Assembly (NCBI GenBank): GCA_902494345.1
Contig: CABUSV010000010.1
Location: forward strand, 1-64,000
Direction of reading: 5' to 3'
Length of the DNA stretch: 64,000 bases
DNA from: an uncultured Collinsella sp.
GTDB lineage: Bacteria > Actinomycetota > Coriobacteriia > Coriobacteriales > Coriobacteriaceae
Part shown: piece by piece, positions 1 to 9,311 of the stretch
Layout: each line of letters begins with the position of its first letter
Position numbering within the stretch: the stretch's first letter is position 1
Program-made: the position numbers and the translations under genes
The notes under the pieces: model-generated
The model's input: only the letters and a program-made list of their open reading frames with translations
Databases searched by the model: none
What the model was told of the DNA's origin: nothing

Positions 1-1790
1 AGGTCGGTGGGCAGGTACGAGCCCAGCTGTGCCGACTTGGTATCCTCAAACGCCGCGACTTTGCACTTGTACACCTGGCTCTTGTTGGTAAAGACCAGCA
101 GCTCGTGGGTGTTGGAGGATGGAAACTCGATAAAGGGTTTATCGCCGTCCTTGTACTTGAGCGTCGCAGCTTTCTTGAGCACACGGTCCGTCATCTTTTT
201 CAGGTAGCCCTCGCGCGAGAGCATGATGGTAACCGGATACTCCTCGACCTCGGGCTCCAGGCTTACCTCGATGACTTCGTGGGGCTCGATCCTGCCCGTG
301 CGGCGCGGCATCACATATTTCTTGTTGACCGCGGCCAGCTCGTCGCTGATGACCTTCTTGATGTTGTCTTCGCTCGAGAGAATCTTCTCAAGTTCGGCAA
401 TCTCACCCTCGAGCTTGGCGATGTCCTTGGTGCGGTTGAGGATGTACTCCTCGTTGATGTTGCGGAGCTTAAGTTCGGCAACAAACTCGGCCTGGGTCTC
501 GTCGATGTCGAAACCCTTCATAAGGTTGGGCACGACCTCGGCCTCGAGCTTGGTGCCGCGGATGAGAGCGATGGCCTTGTCGATGTCGAGCAAGATCGCC
601 TCGAGGCCATGCAGCAGGTGCAGGCGCTCGGACTTTTTGCCCAAGTCAAAGTTAATGCGGCGACGCGTGGACTCAATGCGCCACTTGACCCACTCGTGCA
701 GAATCTGGCGCACGCCCATAACACGGGGATAGCCGTCGACGAGCACGTTGAAGTTGCACGAGAACGAATCCTGCAGCGTAGTCGATCGATAGAGTTTGGC
801 CATGAGCTTGTCGGGGTCAACACCGCGCTTAAGGTCGATGGCGATGCGCAGGCCCGAGAGGTCGGTCTCGTCGCGGATATCGGCGATCTCCTTGACCTTG
901 CCCTCCTTGGAGAGCTTGACGATGCGCTCGATGATGACATCGGTCTTGGTGGTGTAGGGGATCTCGTAGACCTCGATGATGCGCTCTTCGGGAATCCAGC
1001 GCCAGCGGGAGCGGATCTGGAAGCTGCCCAGGCCGGTCTCGACGATCTTCTCCATCTCCTCGCGGCGGTAGATAATCTCGCCGCCGGTCGAGAAGTCGGG
1101 CATGGGCATGTACTCGAGCAGGTCGCAGTCGGGATCCTGCAGGTAGTGCATCGTGGCGGTGCAGACCTCATTGAGGTTAAAGCCGCAGATATCGGATGCC
1201 ATGGCGACGCCGATGCCCTTGTTGGCCGAGACAAGGATGTTGGGGAACGTGGTGGGCAGCAGGCGCGGCTCCTTCATGGCGCCGTCGTAGCTGTCGACGA
1301 AGTCGACCGGGTCCTTGTCGATGTCCTTGAAGATCTCGGCGCTGATGGGGGAGAGCTTGGCCTCGGTATAACGCGAGGCGGCGTAGCTCAAGTCGCCCGA
1401 GTAGTACTTGCCAAAGTTGCCCTTCGACTCCACGAAGGGGGCGAGCAGTGCCTCGTTGCCGGTGGCCAGGCGCACCATCGTCTCGTAGATCGCGGCATCG
1501 CCGTGCGGATTGAGCTTCATGGTCTGGCCCACGATGTTGGCGCTCTTCTGGCGCTCGCCCTTGAGCAGGCCCATCTTGTACATGGTGTAGAGCAGCTTGC
1601 GGTGCGAGGGCTTAAAGCCGTCGATCTCGGGGAATGCACGCGAGACGTTGACGCTCATGGCGTAGGGCATGTAGTTGACCTCGAGCGTCTGCGTGATCGG
1701 CTGATCGGTGACCTCGGAGTGCAGGCCGATGACGTTCTCGGCGTTGACCTGCTTTTTCTTTGGCTGGGTTTTCGTCTTCTTCTTTGCCAC
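1..1790 (-). CDS. parC: DNA topoisomerase IV-like subunit A (partial, C-terminus off window)
   Basis: Type IIA topoisomerase breakage-reunion subunit; it cuts and rejoins both DNA strands with its ATPase partner encoded just upstream. The visible 596 codons start at a GTG preceded by AGAGGAAAT. The N-terminal winged-helix domain carries the catalytic motif SRYTE, with the nucleophile at about Tyr141, and the conserved NPHGD segment at about 94-98. A long coiled region and the beginning of the C-terminal beta-pinwheel follow before the window ends. It lies 45 bp downstream of the parE-like gene, so the two form one operon. A GyrA assignment is possible, because the C-terminal GyrA box cannot be seen; the pairing with a divergent GyrB/ParE away from dnaA favours topoisomerase IV. 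Confidence 0.9.
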   Translation of the reverse strand, partial: MAKKKTKTQPKKKQVNAENVIGLHSEVTDQPITQTLEVNYMPYAMSVNVSRAFPEIDGFKPSHRKLLYTMYKMGLLKGERQKSANIVGQTMKLNPHGDAAIYETMVRLATGNEALLAPFVESKGNFGKYYSGDLSYAASRYTEAKLSPISAEIFKDIDKDPVDFVDSYDGAMKEPRLLPTTFPNILVSANKGIGVAMASDICGFNLNEVCTATMHYLQDPDCDLLEYMPMPDFSTGGEIIYRREEMEKIVETGLGSFQIRSRWRWIPEERIIEVYEIPYTTKTDVIIERIVKLSKEGKVKEIADIRDETDLSGLRIAIDLKRGVDPDKLMAKLYRSTTLQDSFSCNFNVLVDGYPRVMGVRQILHEWVKWRIESTRRRINFDLGKKSERLHLLHGLEAILLDIDKAIALIRGTKLEAEVVPNLMKGFDIDETQAEFVAELKLRNINEEYILNRTKDIAKLEGEIAELEKILSSEDNIKKVISDELAAVNKKYVMPRRTGRIEPHEVIEVSLEPEVEEYPVTIMLSREGYLKKMTDRVLKKAATLKYKDGDKPFIEFPSSNTHELLVFTNKSQVYKCKVAAFEDTKSAQLGSYLPTD

Positions 1791-1835
1791 GATTTCCTCT
1801 TGAACTTCTTATGGGCCGTCGTTATCGATTTGCTG

Positions 1836-3833
1836 CTACTGCAGGTCCAGCTGGTCCAGGTACTCCTTGCCGTGCTCGGAGATATGGCGCTTGCGGCCCG
1901 CCTCGTCGTTGCCCAGCAACAGGTTGAACATGGTCTCCATCTTGGTGACGTCCTCGGGCTCCACCTTGATCAGGCGGCGCGTCTCGGGGTTCATGGTGGT
2001 GAGCCACATCATGTCCGGGTCGTTCTCACCAAGACCCTTGGAGCGGTTGATCGAGCACTTTTGGTCGCCGATCTCCTTGAGGATGCCGTTCTTCTCGAGC
2101 TCGGTGTAGGCAAAGTAGGTCTTCTCTTTGCAGTTGATCTCGTAGAGCGGCGACTCGGCGATATAGACGTAGCCCTCGTCGATAAGCGTGGGCACCAGGC
2201 GATAGAGCATGGTGAGCACGAGCGTGCGGATGTGATAACCGTCGACGTCGGCGTCCGTACAGATGATGATCTTGTTCCAGTTGAGGTTGTCCAGGTCGAA
2301 GGCGCCAAGGTTCTTGATACGCTTGTCCTTGATCTCCACACCGCAGCCCAGTACGCGCATGAGGTCCATGATGATGTCGGACTTAAAGATGCGCGGGTAG
2401 TCCTCCTTTAGGCAGTTGAGGATCTTACCGCGGACGGGCATAACGCCCTGGAACTCGGCATCGCGCGAGGTGCGAATGGCGCCTGCTGCCGAGTCGCCCT
2501 CTACGATGTAGATCTCGCGACGGCTCTTGTCCTTGGAGCGGCAGTCGATGAATTTCTGCACGCGGTTGGCCATGTCGGTCTTCTGCTGCAGATTGGTCTT
2601 GATGCTCTGGCGCGTCTTCTCGGCATTCTCGCGCGAGCGCTTGTTGATGAGCACCTGCTCCATGATCTTGTTGGCGGCGTCTTTGTTCTCGATCAGGTAG
2701 GTCGAGAGGCGCTCCTTAAAGAATGCCGTCATGGCTTGCTGGATAAAGCGGTTATTGATGGCCTTTTTGGTTTGGTTTTCGTAGGACGTCTGGGTGGAGA
2801 AGCAGTTGGTCACCAGCACCAGACAGTCCTGGACGTCCTGCCACTTAATGCCGCTCTCGTTTTTGTTGTATTTGCCCTGTTGCTTAATGTAGGCATCGAT
2901 GGCGCTGGTCAGAGCGCTACGAGCCGCTTTCTCCGGCGAGCCACCGTTCTCGAGCCAAGATGAGTTGTGGTAGTACTCCTGCATCATGAAAGTGCGCGAG
3001 AAGCACATGCAAGCAGTGATTTTTACATTGTAATCGGGTAGGTCCTCGCGGTCGCGACCGCGGCGGTCGGCCTCAATAAAGAAGGGCTCGGTGAGGTAGT
3101 CGGTACCGACCTTCTCGAGCACGTAGTCCTCGATGCCCTTGGGGTAGCAAAAATCCTCTTCGGTAAACTCTCCATCGTCGCCCTCGATGCGCAGGCGGAA
3201 GGTCACGTTGGCGTTGACCACAGCCTGGCGGCGCATGGTCTCGCGATACCAATCGTGGGGAATGCTAATCGAGGTAAAGACCTCAAGGTCGGGGCGCCAC
3301 TTGATGGTGGTGCCGGTACGGCCCTCGTCGCTGGGCTCGATCTCGAGTGCCTTCTTTTTGGCACCGACGACCTTGCCCTTCTTAAAGTGCAGAGAGTACT
3401 TGTTGCCGTCGCGCCAAACCGTGACGTCCATGTACTCGGAAGCGTACTGGGTCGCGCAGGAGCCCAAGCCGTTGGTGCCGAGCGAGAAGTCGTAGTCGCC
3501 GCCCTGGTTGTTGTTATACTTGCCGCCGGCGTAGAGCTCGCAAAAGACGAGCTCCCAGTTAAAGCGCTTCTCGGAAGGGTTCCAATCGAGCGGGCAGCCG
3601 CGGCCGTTATCCTCTACCTGGATAGAGCCATCGCGAAAGGCGGTGAGGGTGATGAGCTTGCCGTAGCCCTGGCGCGCCTCGTCAACGGCGTTGGACAGGA
3701 TCTCGAAGGCGGCGTGTGCACAGCCATCGAGTCCGTCCGAGCCGAAGATGACGGCGGGGCGCAGACGTACGCGCTCCTCGTCCTTGAGCTGGCGGATACT
3801 GTCGTTACCATAGTTTGCGGTGTTTTTTGCCAT
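1836..3833 (-). CDS. parE: DNA topoisomerase IV-like subunit B (ATPase subunit)
   Basis: ATPase and TOPRIM subunit of a type IIA topoisomerase, 665 aa. The GHKL ATPase domain shows the N box (EILSNAVDEA), the G1 box DNGRG and a GTNGLGS lid. TOPRIM motifs EGDSAAG (about residue 445) and DADVDG (about 526) follow. The start chosen is the ATG giving MAKNTANYG. The frame stays open for 92 further codons upstream, but that part is AT-rich and unlike the family. Oddity: the usual RPGMYIG loop after the first helix reads RPAVIFGSDG, marking a divergent subfamily rather than housekeeping GyrB. It is the first gene of the operon with the parC-like gene. Confidence 0.9.
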   Translation of the reverse strand: MAKNTANYGNDSIRQLKDEERVRLRPAVIFGSDGLDGCAHAAFEILSNAVDEARQGYGKLITLTAFRDGSIQVEDNGRGCPLDWNPSEKRFNWELVFCELYAGGKYNNNQGGDYDFSLGTNGLGSCATQYASEYMDVTVWRDGNKYSLHFKKGKVVGAKKKALEIEPSDEGRTGTTIKWRPDLEVFTSISIPHDWYRETMRRQAVVNANVTFRLRIEGDDGEFTEEDFCYPKGIEDYVLEKVGTDYLTEPFFIEADRRGRDREDLPDYNVKITACMCFSRTFMMQEYYHNSSWLENGGSPEKAARSALTSAIDAYIKQQGKYNKNESGIKWQDVQDCLVLVTNCFSTQTSYENQTKKAINNRFIQQAMTAFFKERLSTYLIENKDAANKIMEQVLINKRSRENAEKTRQSIKTNLQQKTDMANRVQKFIDCRSKDKSRREIYIVEGDSAAGAIRTSRDAEFQGVMPVRGKILNCLKEDYPRIFKSDIIMDLMRVLGCGVEIKDKRIKNLGAFDLDNLNWNKIIICTDADVDGYHIRTLVLTMLYRLVPTLIDEGYVYIAESPLYEINCKEKTYFAYTELEKNGILKEIGDQKCSINRSKGLGENDPDMMWLTTMNPETRRLIKVEPEDVTKMETMFNLLLGNDEAGRKRHISEHGKEYLDQLDLQ

Positions 3834-4085
3834 ACTCGCTCTCTCGGTGCTCCTTTGCTGCGTTTTAGTCATATAGATAGTCAAGGTAGCATAGCCAAGC
3901 CCGCAGACGATTCCACCCAACACGAAATCCATCGAACAATCGTTCGGAATATATAGACTGATAATACGATATTGGAAAAAATAGCTAAATGAAATCAATA
4001 GATATTTGATTTCATTTAGTAGAACATCATATATACTAAACAAAAACGAATCAGAAGAGCTTTTATTTAATAGAACGGTGATGAT

Positions 4086-5294
4086 ATGAAGATTATCGAA
4101 CGTCCTCAATATATGGAAGCGCTTCTTGGCGCTAAGGGAACGCCGGACATCAAGGTTATTACCGGCATTCGTAGGTGCGGCAAATCTGTTCTACTGGAAG
4201 CTCTTGCCGATCGCTTTCGTGAGGCCGGCCCCGATGCCAATATTATCCGCATCAATTTCAATCTCCTCGAATTCGAGGAACTAACGGATTATCGAGCATT
4301 GCATCGCTACGTTGAGGAAAGCTATTGCGAGGGCCTCGATAACATTGTGATGATTGATGAGGTGCAAACCTGCGTTGGGTTCGAAAAAGCGGTCAATAGC
4401 CTTCATGCATCGGGTAAATACGATATCTACGTTACTGGCTCCAACGCTTTCTTGCTTTCGAGTGACTTGGCGACGCTTTTTCGCGGGCGGACATATGAGG
4501 TCGAAGTATTTCCGTTCTCCTTGCTTGAGTTTTCGACATATCACGGAATTCATAACCCGGACGAAGCGCTTGACCGATATTTGAGAGAGGGCGGAATGCC
4601 TGGCTCGTATTTGTATCCTAGCGAGCGAGCTCGCTATCGATATATTGCGAACGTGCTAGATGTCTTGGTTTTGCGGGATGTGGAAGAAAAGCATGGGGTT
4701 CGTAACAAAGTGCAACTAGAACGTGCATGCGATTTCCTAATGGACAATATCGGTAACATATCTTCTGTTAGTGGGATTGCGGCTGCGCTGGATGCTGCCG
4801 GAACGCGCGTTTCCGTGGCAACGCTCGCCCAGTACCTCGGATTTTTATGCCAGGCCTTTGCGTTCTATCGAGTGCGCCGCTATGACGTAGGCGGTAAAAA
4901 GTACCTCGCTTCGGGTGATAAATACTATTTATCGGATCATGCAATCAGATACGCAAAACTTGGAACTAAAAAACTCGACTTCGGGCATGTATATGAAAAT
5001 ATGGTCGCTCTAGAGCTCCTAAGACGCGGTTGGGAAATCTATATCGGGGTGCTTTATAAGAAGGAAATCGACTTCGTGGCAATTCGTCGCGATGAGCGAG
5101 TGTATATCCAAGTTAGCGATGACATTTCGCGTCAGGAAACCTTTGAGCGCGAAGTGGCACCTCTGCTTGCGATACGTGATGCGTATCCCAAGATGGTCAT
5201 TGCGCGAACAAAGCACGAGGCTGTTGATTATGAGGGGATTAAGGTGGTCGACCTCGCCCGATGGCTGATGGGGGAGGGGTCGGATGTCGAATAG
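4086..5294 (+). CDS. AAA-type ATPase of the DUF4143 family
   Basis: 402-aa predicted P-loop ATPase. Residues about 23-36 contain the Walker A-like segment GIRRCGKS, and a Walker B MIDEVQ follows at about 90. The sequence TGSNAFLLSS and then FRGRTYEVEVFPFS are hallmarks of the AAA_14 module, and the C-terminal half matches DUF4143, with a nuclease-like fold containing KKEIDFVAI. Family members are widespread in gut bacteria, often single genes; their biological role is unknown. Base composition is lower in GC than the neighbours and the upstream 100 bp are very AT-rich, suggesting acquisition by transfer. There is no good Shine-Dalgarno; the ATG of MKIIERPQ is the family-typical start. Confidence 0.85.
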   Translation: MKIIERPQYMEALLGAKGTPDIKVITGIRRCGKSVLLEALADRFREAGPDANIIRINFNLLEFEELTDYRALHRYVEESYCEGLDNIVMIDEVQTCVGFEKAVNSLHASGKYDIYVTGSNAFLLSSDLATLFRGRTYEVEVFPFSLLEFSTYHGIHNPDEALDRYLREGGMPGSYLYPSERARYRYIANVLDVLVLRDVEEKHGVRNKVQLERACDFLMDNIGNISSVSGIAAALDAAGTRVSVATLAQYLGFLCQAFAFYRVRRYDVGGKKYLASGDKYYLSDHAIRYAKLGTKKLDFGHVYENMVALELLRRGWEIYIGVLYKKEIDFVAIRRDERVYIQVSDDISRQETFEREVAPLLAIRDAYPKMVIARTKHEAVDYEGIKVVDLARWLMGEGSDVE

Positions 5295-5316
5295 CGGGCG
5301 GTGGACGCCTATCTAA

Positions 5317-5565
5317 ATCATTGCGCTGCTCGGGCGCCTTGAGCGTCTTCTTAATAATGCGGGTGAGCCCACGCTCCTTACCGATGAATTCCACTTACTC
5401 GTTTCTGCCCGAGTAAGTTTGAAGACGGATGAGCCCGCTTCATTTTGTTTGCGGCTGGATACGTTTGTCGAAAAGTGCCGCGTGGATGGCTCAAATCGAA
5501 CATTGGGACAGGCGTCTCATTTTATGGGCCGAGGGCGTGCGTATATGAGCCTTTTTGGTCCATAG
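5317..5565 (+). pseudogene. 82-codon open fragment without start codon
   Basis: The 415-bp gap after the ATPase gene contains a stop-to-stop frame of 82 codons beginning IIALLGRLERLLNN and ending MSLFGP. It has no credible start codon or ribosome-binding site. The translation is protein-like (Leu-rich helix, then mixed beta-like sequence), so it may be the tail of a decayed gene. I do not recognise the family. The rest of the gap, 5566-5695, shows nothing. Confidence 0.3.
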
Positions 5566-5709
5566 GGGATGCTGGGCGGTTGCTAGTTGGGCCACGGGTC
5601 ACTTCGCCGGCGCTGCTTCTTGCCATACGCTCATAGTGGAGGCCGATGCCACGGAGTCGACTTGGGACTCGGGCAACGGATGAGCTGTAAGCCGAAAGGA
5701 GCGGTGAGG

Positions 5710-6726
5710 ATGATGAAGCCCATGACGAAGAAGCTGCTGTTAGGAATTCCCGCCGTGACGCTTTCGGCCGTGCTGGCTTGCACCCTTGCCGGTTGCGGCG
5801 GAAATGCGCCGAGTGGCTCGGGCGGGAGCGCACCTGTGCAGGAGAAGTCCAAGAAGGCCAAGGCCTATGATTCGCAGACGGTCGAGGTAGCAGGCATTAC
5901 CTATGAGTCTGTGGCTCACGGTACGTTCTATCGCGGCGACGCTAAGCTGCAGGACGGCTTTTACCTACACGTCAAGATCACCAACAACAATGCAAAGAAC
6001 AGGACGTTTGACTCCTTTAACGTGCATGCTGCCCAGGGCGATCTTGAGGCAGGCGACCCGTTGTTTACTTCTGGCAAGGCGGCCGTGCTCGACTACGTTG
6101 CAAGCGAGGCTCCCGATGAGCTTCACGAGGGCATCGATCTTTCCAAGAGGCCAGATATCGGCCCGGGCGAGACCGTTGAGTACGTGTATTTCTGGGCGCC
6201 CAAGACAGCGTACTACGGGCCCATCACTGTCGAGTTCGTAGACGCTTACGCCCCCGCCAAGAATCATGAGGCCATGCACTTTGACACCACGGGATGCGAG
6301 ACCAAGGAGTTTAAGGCGGCCGGCGGCGTGGCCGATTCTGGAGACGCGGCCAATATGACCGGCATCGATTGCGCGTCGTACAGTATCGAGGCCGCCGATG
6401 GGTATACGCTGGATTCGTCCAACGAAGAGCACGAAAAGGCAGACTTCTTCCACGACGAGACTGGAGGACGCCTGCACATCAGTATCTTCCCGCGTTCGCC
6501 GGAGGAAGAGGTTGCAAGCCTAGAGCAGGTCTACGAAGGCAAGGAGACAACAACCGACCAGGTCGAGTACAACGGCGTAACGTGGCTGCGCTTTACTGGT
6601 CCCGACAACGGTCATACGCTGTTTGCGACGGCTCCCGCAACGGGTGAAACCGTCCGCGTGTCGATTGGCTGGAAGATCGATTGGGACGCCGCCGTGCCCA
6701 TGATGGAGGCGCTAAAGCTCAAGTAG
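5710..6726 (+). CDS. Secreted lipoprotein with DUF4352/DUF5067-like domain
   Basis: 338-aa predicted lipoprotein. The start is the ATG 8 nt after AGGAG. The signal peptide has MTKKLLL, a hydrophobic core and the lipobox LAGC, so the mature protein would be anchored outside the membrane through Cys. After a Gly/Ser/Ala-rich linker, residues about 60-190 form a beta-rich domain (YLHVKITNNN, GPITVEFVDAY) like the immunoglobulin-like DUF4352/DUF5067 group found in extracellular lipoproteins of Gram-positive bacteria. The C-terminal half has no family I recognise. It appears monocistronic, with a strong terminator 27 bp after the stop. Function unknown. Confidence 0.8.
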   Translation: MMKPMTKKLLLGIPAVTLSAVLACTLAGCGGNAPSGSGGSAPVQEKSKKAKAYDSQTVEVAGITYESVAHGTFYRGDAKLQDGFYLHVKITNNNAKNRTFDSFNVHAAQGDLEAGDPLFTSGKAAVLDYVASEAPDELHEGIDLSKRPDIGPGETVEYVYFWAPKTAYYGPITVEFVDAYAPAKNHEAMHFDTTGCETKEFKAAGGVADSGDAANMTGIDCASYSIEAADGYTLDSSNEEHEKADFFHDETGGRLHISIFPRSPEEEVASLEQVYEGKETTTDQVEYNGVTWLRFTGPDNGHTLFATAPATGETVRVSIGWKIDWDAAVPMMEALKLK

Positions 6727-6753
6727 CGCTGTGATTCCCATGTCAAGCGACTC

Positions 6754-6789
6754 AGGGCTGGCTCCGAGTTATCGGGGCCAGCCCTTTTT
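6754..6789 (+). terminator. Rho-independent terminator after the lipoprotein gene
   Basis: A 12-bp stem, AGGGCTGGCTCC pairing with GGGGCCAGCCCT, has an 8-nt loop and is followed directly by TTTTT. Confidence 0.85.
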
Positions 6790-6836
6790 GGTGTTCGATG
6801 AGCCGAGTCGGCGTCTCTTACAAAAGTAACTAGGAG

Positions 6837-7025
6837 CTAGCGAGGCCTATCCGAATTGACCTCATCGGTGGTGTCTTTTTCGAGTGCCGTGCGGCGGGTG
6901 CTGTAGGCGACGAGGCCGGCGCCTACAGCGGCGAGTGCTGTGGCGGCTGCCGCAAGGGGGACGTTGCTGTCTTTGCGAGAAGGCGCCACGTGGCGGTAGT
7001 GCCGTTCGATGGCCAAAATGTCCAA
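6837..7025 (-). CDS. Possible small single-pass membrane protein
   Basis: A 62-aa frame beginning at a TTG (LDILAIERHYR) lies directly downstream of the LuxR-type gene on the same strand. It has a hydrophobic stretch (AAAATALAAVGAGLVAY) and a charged tail. There is no clear ribosome-binding site, and the frame continues upstream into the end of the regulator gene, so this may be a chance frame. The membrane segment and the high-GC third positions are the only support. Confidence 0.3.
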   Translation of the reverse strand: MDILAIERHYRHVAPSRKDSNVPLAAAATALAAVGAGLVAYSTRRTALEKDTTDEVNSDRPR

Positions 7026-7086
7026 TTTGAGCGTGCGAAAGCGTCGGGCCCCCGGGACGCTTTCGATATGCCAGGTAGTCTGGCCA

Positions 7087-8091
7087 CTAGCGCAACATGT
7101 GGGCAACCAGCTCGGCGCGAGTTCCGATACCAAGCTTGGCATACACTCCGGATAGGCGGTTTTTAACGGTGCCCGGCGATACTCCCATATGACGAGCGAT
7201 TTCGGCGTTGGTCCATCCGCGGCAGGCGAGCATGGCCATGGTGAACTCTGTGGTCGTCAGGTCGTCAGCCACGTCCTCGCCCGAATCGGGGTTGTGGATG
7301 CGCCGCCAGCCGTAGCTGAAGCGGTACGTGATCTCGATGATGCGCGCGAAATCGTCGGGGTATTGTGATTTTAAGCATGCCTCGATAAGCCCCTGTAAAA
7401 GGCCATGGTGCTCGCCGATGAGCTCGATAAGGCCGTCGGGGCGCGCAATGTCCCAAGCGGCTCCGAAGTGTGCCTTTGCGGCGTCGACGTCCTTGAGGCT
7501 CATGCATGCCATGGAAGCCGCCAGATGCAGGAACAGTTCCGAGATGGGATAGCTTCCCTGTTTCATGATCAGGGCGTTTTCCGCCATGCCCAGACTGCGG
7601 CCATATTCGCCGCGCAGATACAAGGCGTGCGCCATCACGTAGCTGGCGAACAGTCGCAGGCCTTCGGGTAGGTGCGCCGCAAGTGGATAAAACTCTTCGG
7701 CAGAATACGGGGAAGGCAGATGTAGCAGGACGCTTGCGGCCGAGGCGAACAGGATATGCGTGGCGTGGACGGCGAGCGATTCTTCGTCGGTGGGCACATC
7801 AAGGATGCCCGCAAGACAACGGCGGGCGTCGGCGATACGGTTGAGCGACAGACTGGCGTATCCGCAGATAAAGCATGTGGAATAGCGCAGTGCGGAATCG
7901 GTGGCGTCAAGATAGGGGCGCGCCGTCTTGGCAGCGAGGGCGGCCTGTCCGCGAAAGTACAGCGCTTCTGCCGTGGCAATGGTGCGCGAATCGGGGTCGG
8001 AAATGCCTGCAACCGCAGCGTCAATCTGCCCCGGCACAAAGGCGGTGCACATCAACGGCATGGGAACGCGTGGGTAGCAAACGCAGTCCAT
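7087..8091 (-). CDS. LuxR-family transcriptional regulator
   Basis: 334-aa regulator. The ATG chosen has GGGAG seven bases upstream; an open frame reaches 61 codons further but overlaps the adjacent kinase gene. The C-terminal 60 residues form a LuxR-type helix-turn-helix (CRGWTNAEIARHMGVSPGTVKNRLS, shown here in shortened form as NAEIARHMGVSPGTVKNRL). The N-terminal about 260 residues are helical and repeat-like (MALT/TPR style), with no receiver domain. It lies just downstream of a histidine kinase/response regulator pair in the same direction but separated by 68 bp. Its target is not evident. Confidence 0.85.
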   Translation of the reverse strand: MDCVCYPRVPMPLMCTAFVPGQIDAAVAGISDPDSRTIATAEALYFRGQAALAAKTARPYLDATDSALRYSTCFICGYASLSLNRIADARRCLAGILDVPTDEESLAVHATHILFASAASVLLHLPSPYSAEEFYPLAAHLPEGLRLFASYVMAHALYLRGEYGRSLGMAENALIMKQGSYPISELFLHLAASMACMSLKDVDAAKAHFGAAWDIARPDGLIELIGEHHGLLQGLIEACLKSQYPDDFARIIEITYRFSYGWRRIHNPDSGEDVADDLTTTEFTMAMLACRGWTNAEIARHMGVSPGTVKNRLSGVYAKLGIGTRAELVAHMLR

Positions 8092-8159
8092 CTTCCATCT
8101 CCCAACAGCTGGCAACAATAGCAGCAATTGTACCCCTGTTGCTCGGGACCCCTTTCGTT

Positions 8160-9311
8160 TTACTGCTCGGTTGACGCTGCAGATCGTTTTGGAAGGCTTA
8201 CGAGCATGGTAGTCCCGTTCTCGGAACTTGTTTCGACCTCTACCGTGCCACCGTGAAGCGCTGCAATCTCCCAAACGAGTGCTAGTCCGAGTCCTGCGCC
8301 GCCGTATGCCCTGCTGCGGGATTTATCCAGGCGAAAGAACGGTTGGAAGATGCTCTCACGGTACTGCTGGGGTATTCCCGGGCCCTGGTCCTCGACTCGC
8401 AGGAACACGTGGTTGTCGCTGTCGCTGATGGAGACGTTGACAGTTGAGCCGGAGCGGCTGTAACGGATGGCGTTTTCGGTCAAGTTAAACACCAGCCGGT
8501 AGAGGAGCGTATCACTTCCGATTACTAAAGCGTCTCCAGCACAATTGAGGGCTATGCCCTTATTTTCGGCAAGTGGCGCAAGGTCGGTGAGGACCTCTTC
8601 GGACAGGGGGCCGAGTTCAACATCGTCCTCGCAAGGAACGCTGCGGAGCTCACTCATCTCAAGCAATACCTTGGTCATTCGAGACATGCGCTCGGTTTGT
8701 TCTTGTAGCAGGCCGAGCAGCTCGGCTGTTTCGGATTGCAGACCGGAGTGCTCGGAGATGAATAGTTCAATCTGTGCTTGCATAAGGGCGAGCGGGGTGC
8801 GCAGCTCGTGTGCGGCGTTGCCGGTAAACTGACGCTGTGCAGAGAACCCTTCGCCAAGACGGGCGATCATGTCGTTGAAAGAGGCGCTGCATCGTTGTAG
8901 CTCGGTGGGCACATCTTCACTGAGTCTGATTTCGCTTAGGTTGTCAGGCTGCACGCGCTCCACCTGGGCGGCAAAATCCCGTAGCGGCTTGAGCGCGTGG
9001 CCGCTCACAAAGTATGCCAGCACGCCGCCAAGGAGTGTGACTCCGGCCGTGATGCACCAGGTTGTCGTGCCAAAAGACTCTTGTGCGTCGTTTACGACGA
9101 TCATGACCTTGTCATCGGGGGTCGTTTTCGTTGGGTCGAACACCCGGGGCGAATCCGCGCCGGCAGCGTTAAAGGCCGAGATGTTACTGCCGATGGCATC
9201 CATGTAGCGCATGCCCGTATAGCCGACCAGGCAGTTTGTTAGCACGCACGCCGCACACGTGAGCAGTGCCGTCATAATCGTTATGCGCCATTGCAGCGAA
9301 AGCCTTTTCAT
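8160..9311 (-). CDS. Sensor histidine kinase (QseC/CpxA type)
   Basis: 383-aa membrane kinase. Two transmembrane helices (about 10-32 and 78-98) bracket a short extracytoplasmic loop. A HAMP-like segment, the H box NAAHELRTPLAL with the phosphoacceptor His, and the ATPase boxes N (NLTENAIRYSRSG), G1 (EDQGPGIP) and G2 (GGAGLGLALV) follow. GGAGG lies seven bases before the ATG, and the start overlaps the stop of the response regulator gene (ATGA), so translation is coupled. The divergent redox gene cluster 90 bp away is a plausible target. The signal is unknown; the small sensor loop suggests an envelope or redox stress cue. Confidence 0.92.
   Translation of the reverse strand: MKRLSLQWRITIMTALLTCAACVLTNCLVGYTGMRYMDAIGSNISAFNAAGADSPRVFDPTKTTPDDKVMIVVNDAQESFGTTTWCITAGVTLLGGVLAYFVSGHALKPLRDFAAQVERVQPDNLSEIRLSEDVPTELQRCSASFNDMIARLGEGFSAQRQFTGNAAHELRTPLALMQAQIELFISEHSGLQSETAELLGLLQEQTERMSRMTKVLLEMSELRSVPCEDDVELGPLSEEVLTDLAPLAENKGIALNCAGDALVIGSDTLLYRLVFNLTENAIRYSRSGSTVNVSISDSDNHVFLRVEDQGPGIPQQYRESIFQPFFRLDKSRSRAYGGAGLGLALVWEIAALHGGTVEVETSSENGTTMLVSLPKRSAASTEQ

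Noticed and set aside
105..2411. Very long open frame (768 codons) on the plus strand
   Set aside because: It is the antisense of the parC/parE genes; its Leu/Val/Asp-rich repetitive translation is typical of reverse-strand shadows in high-GC DNA.
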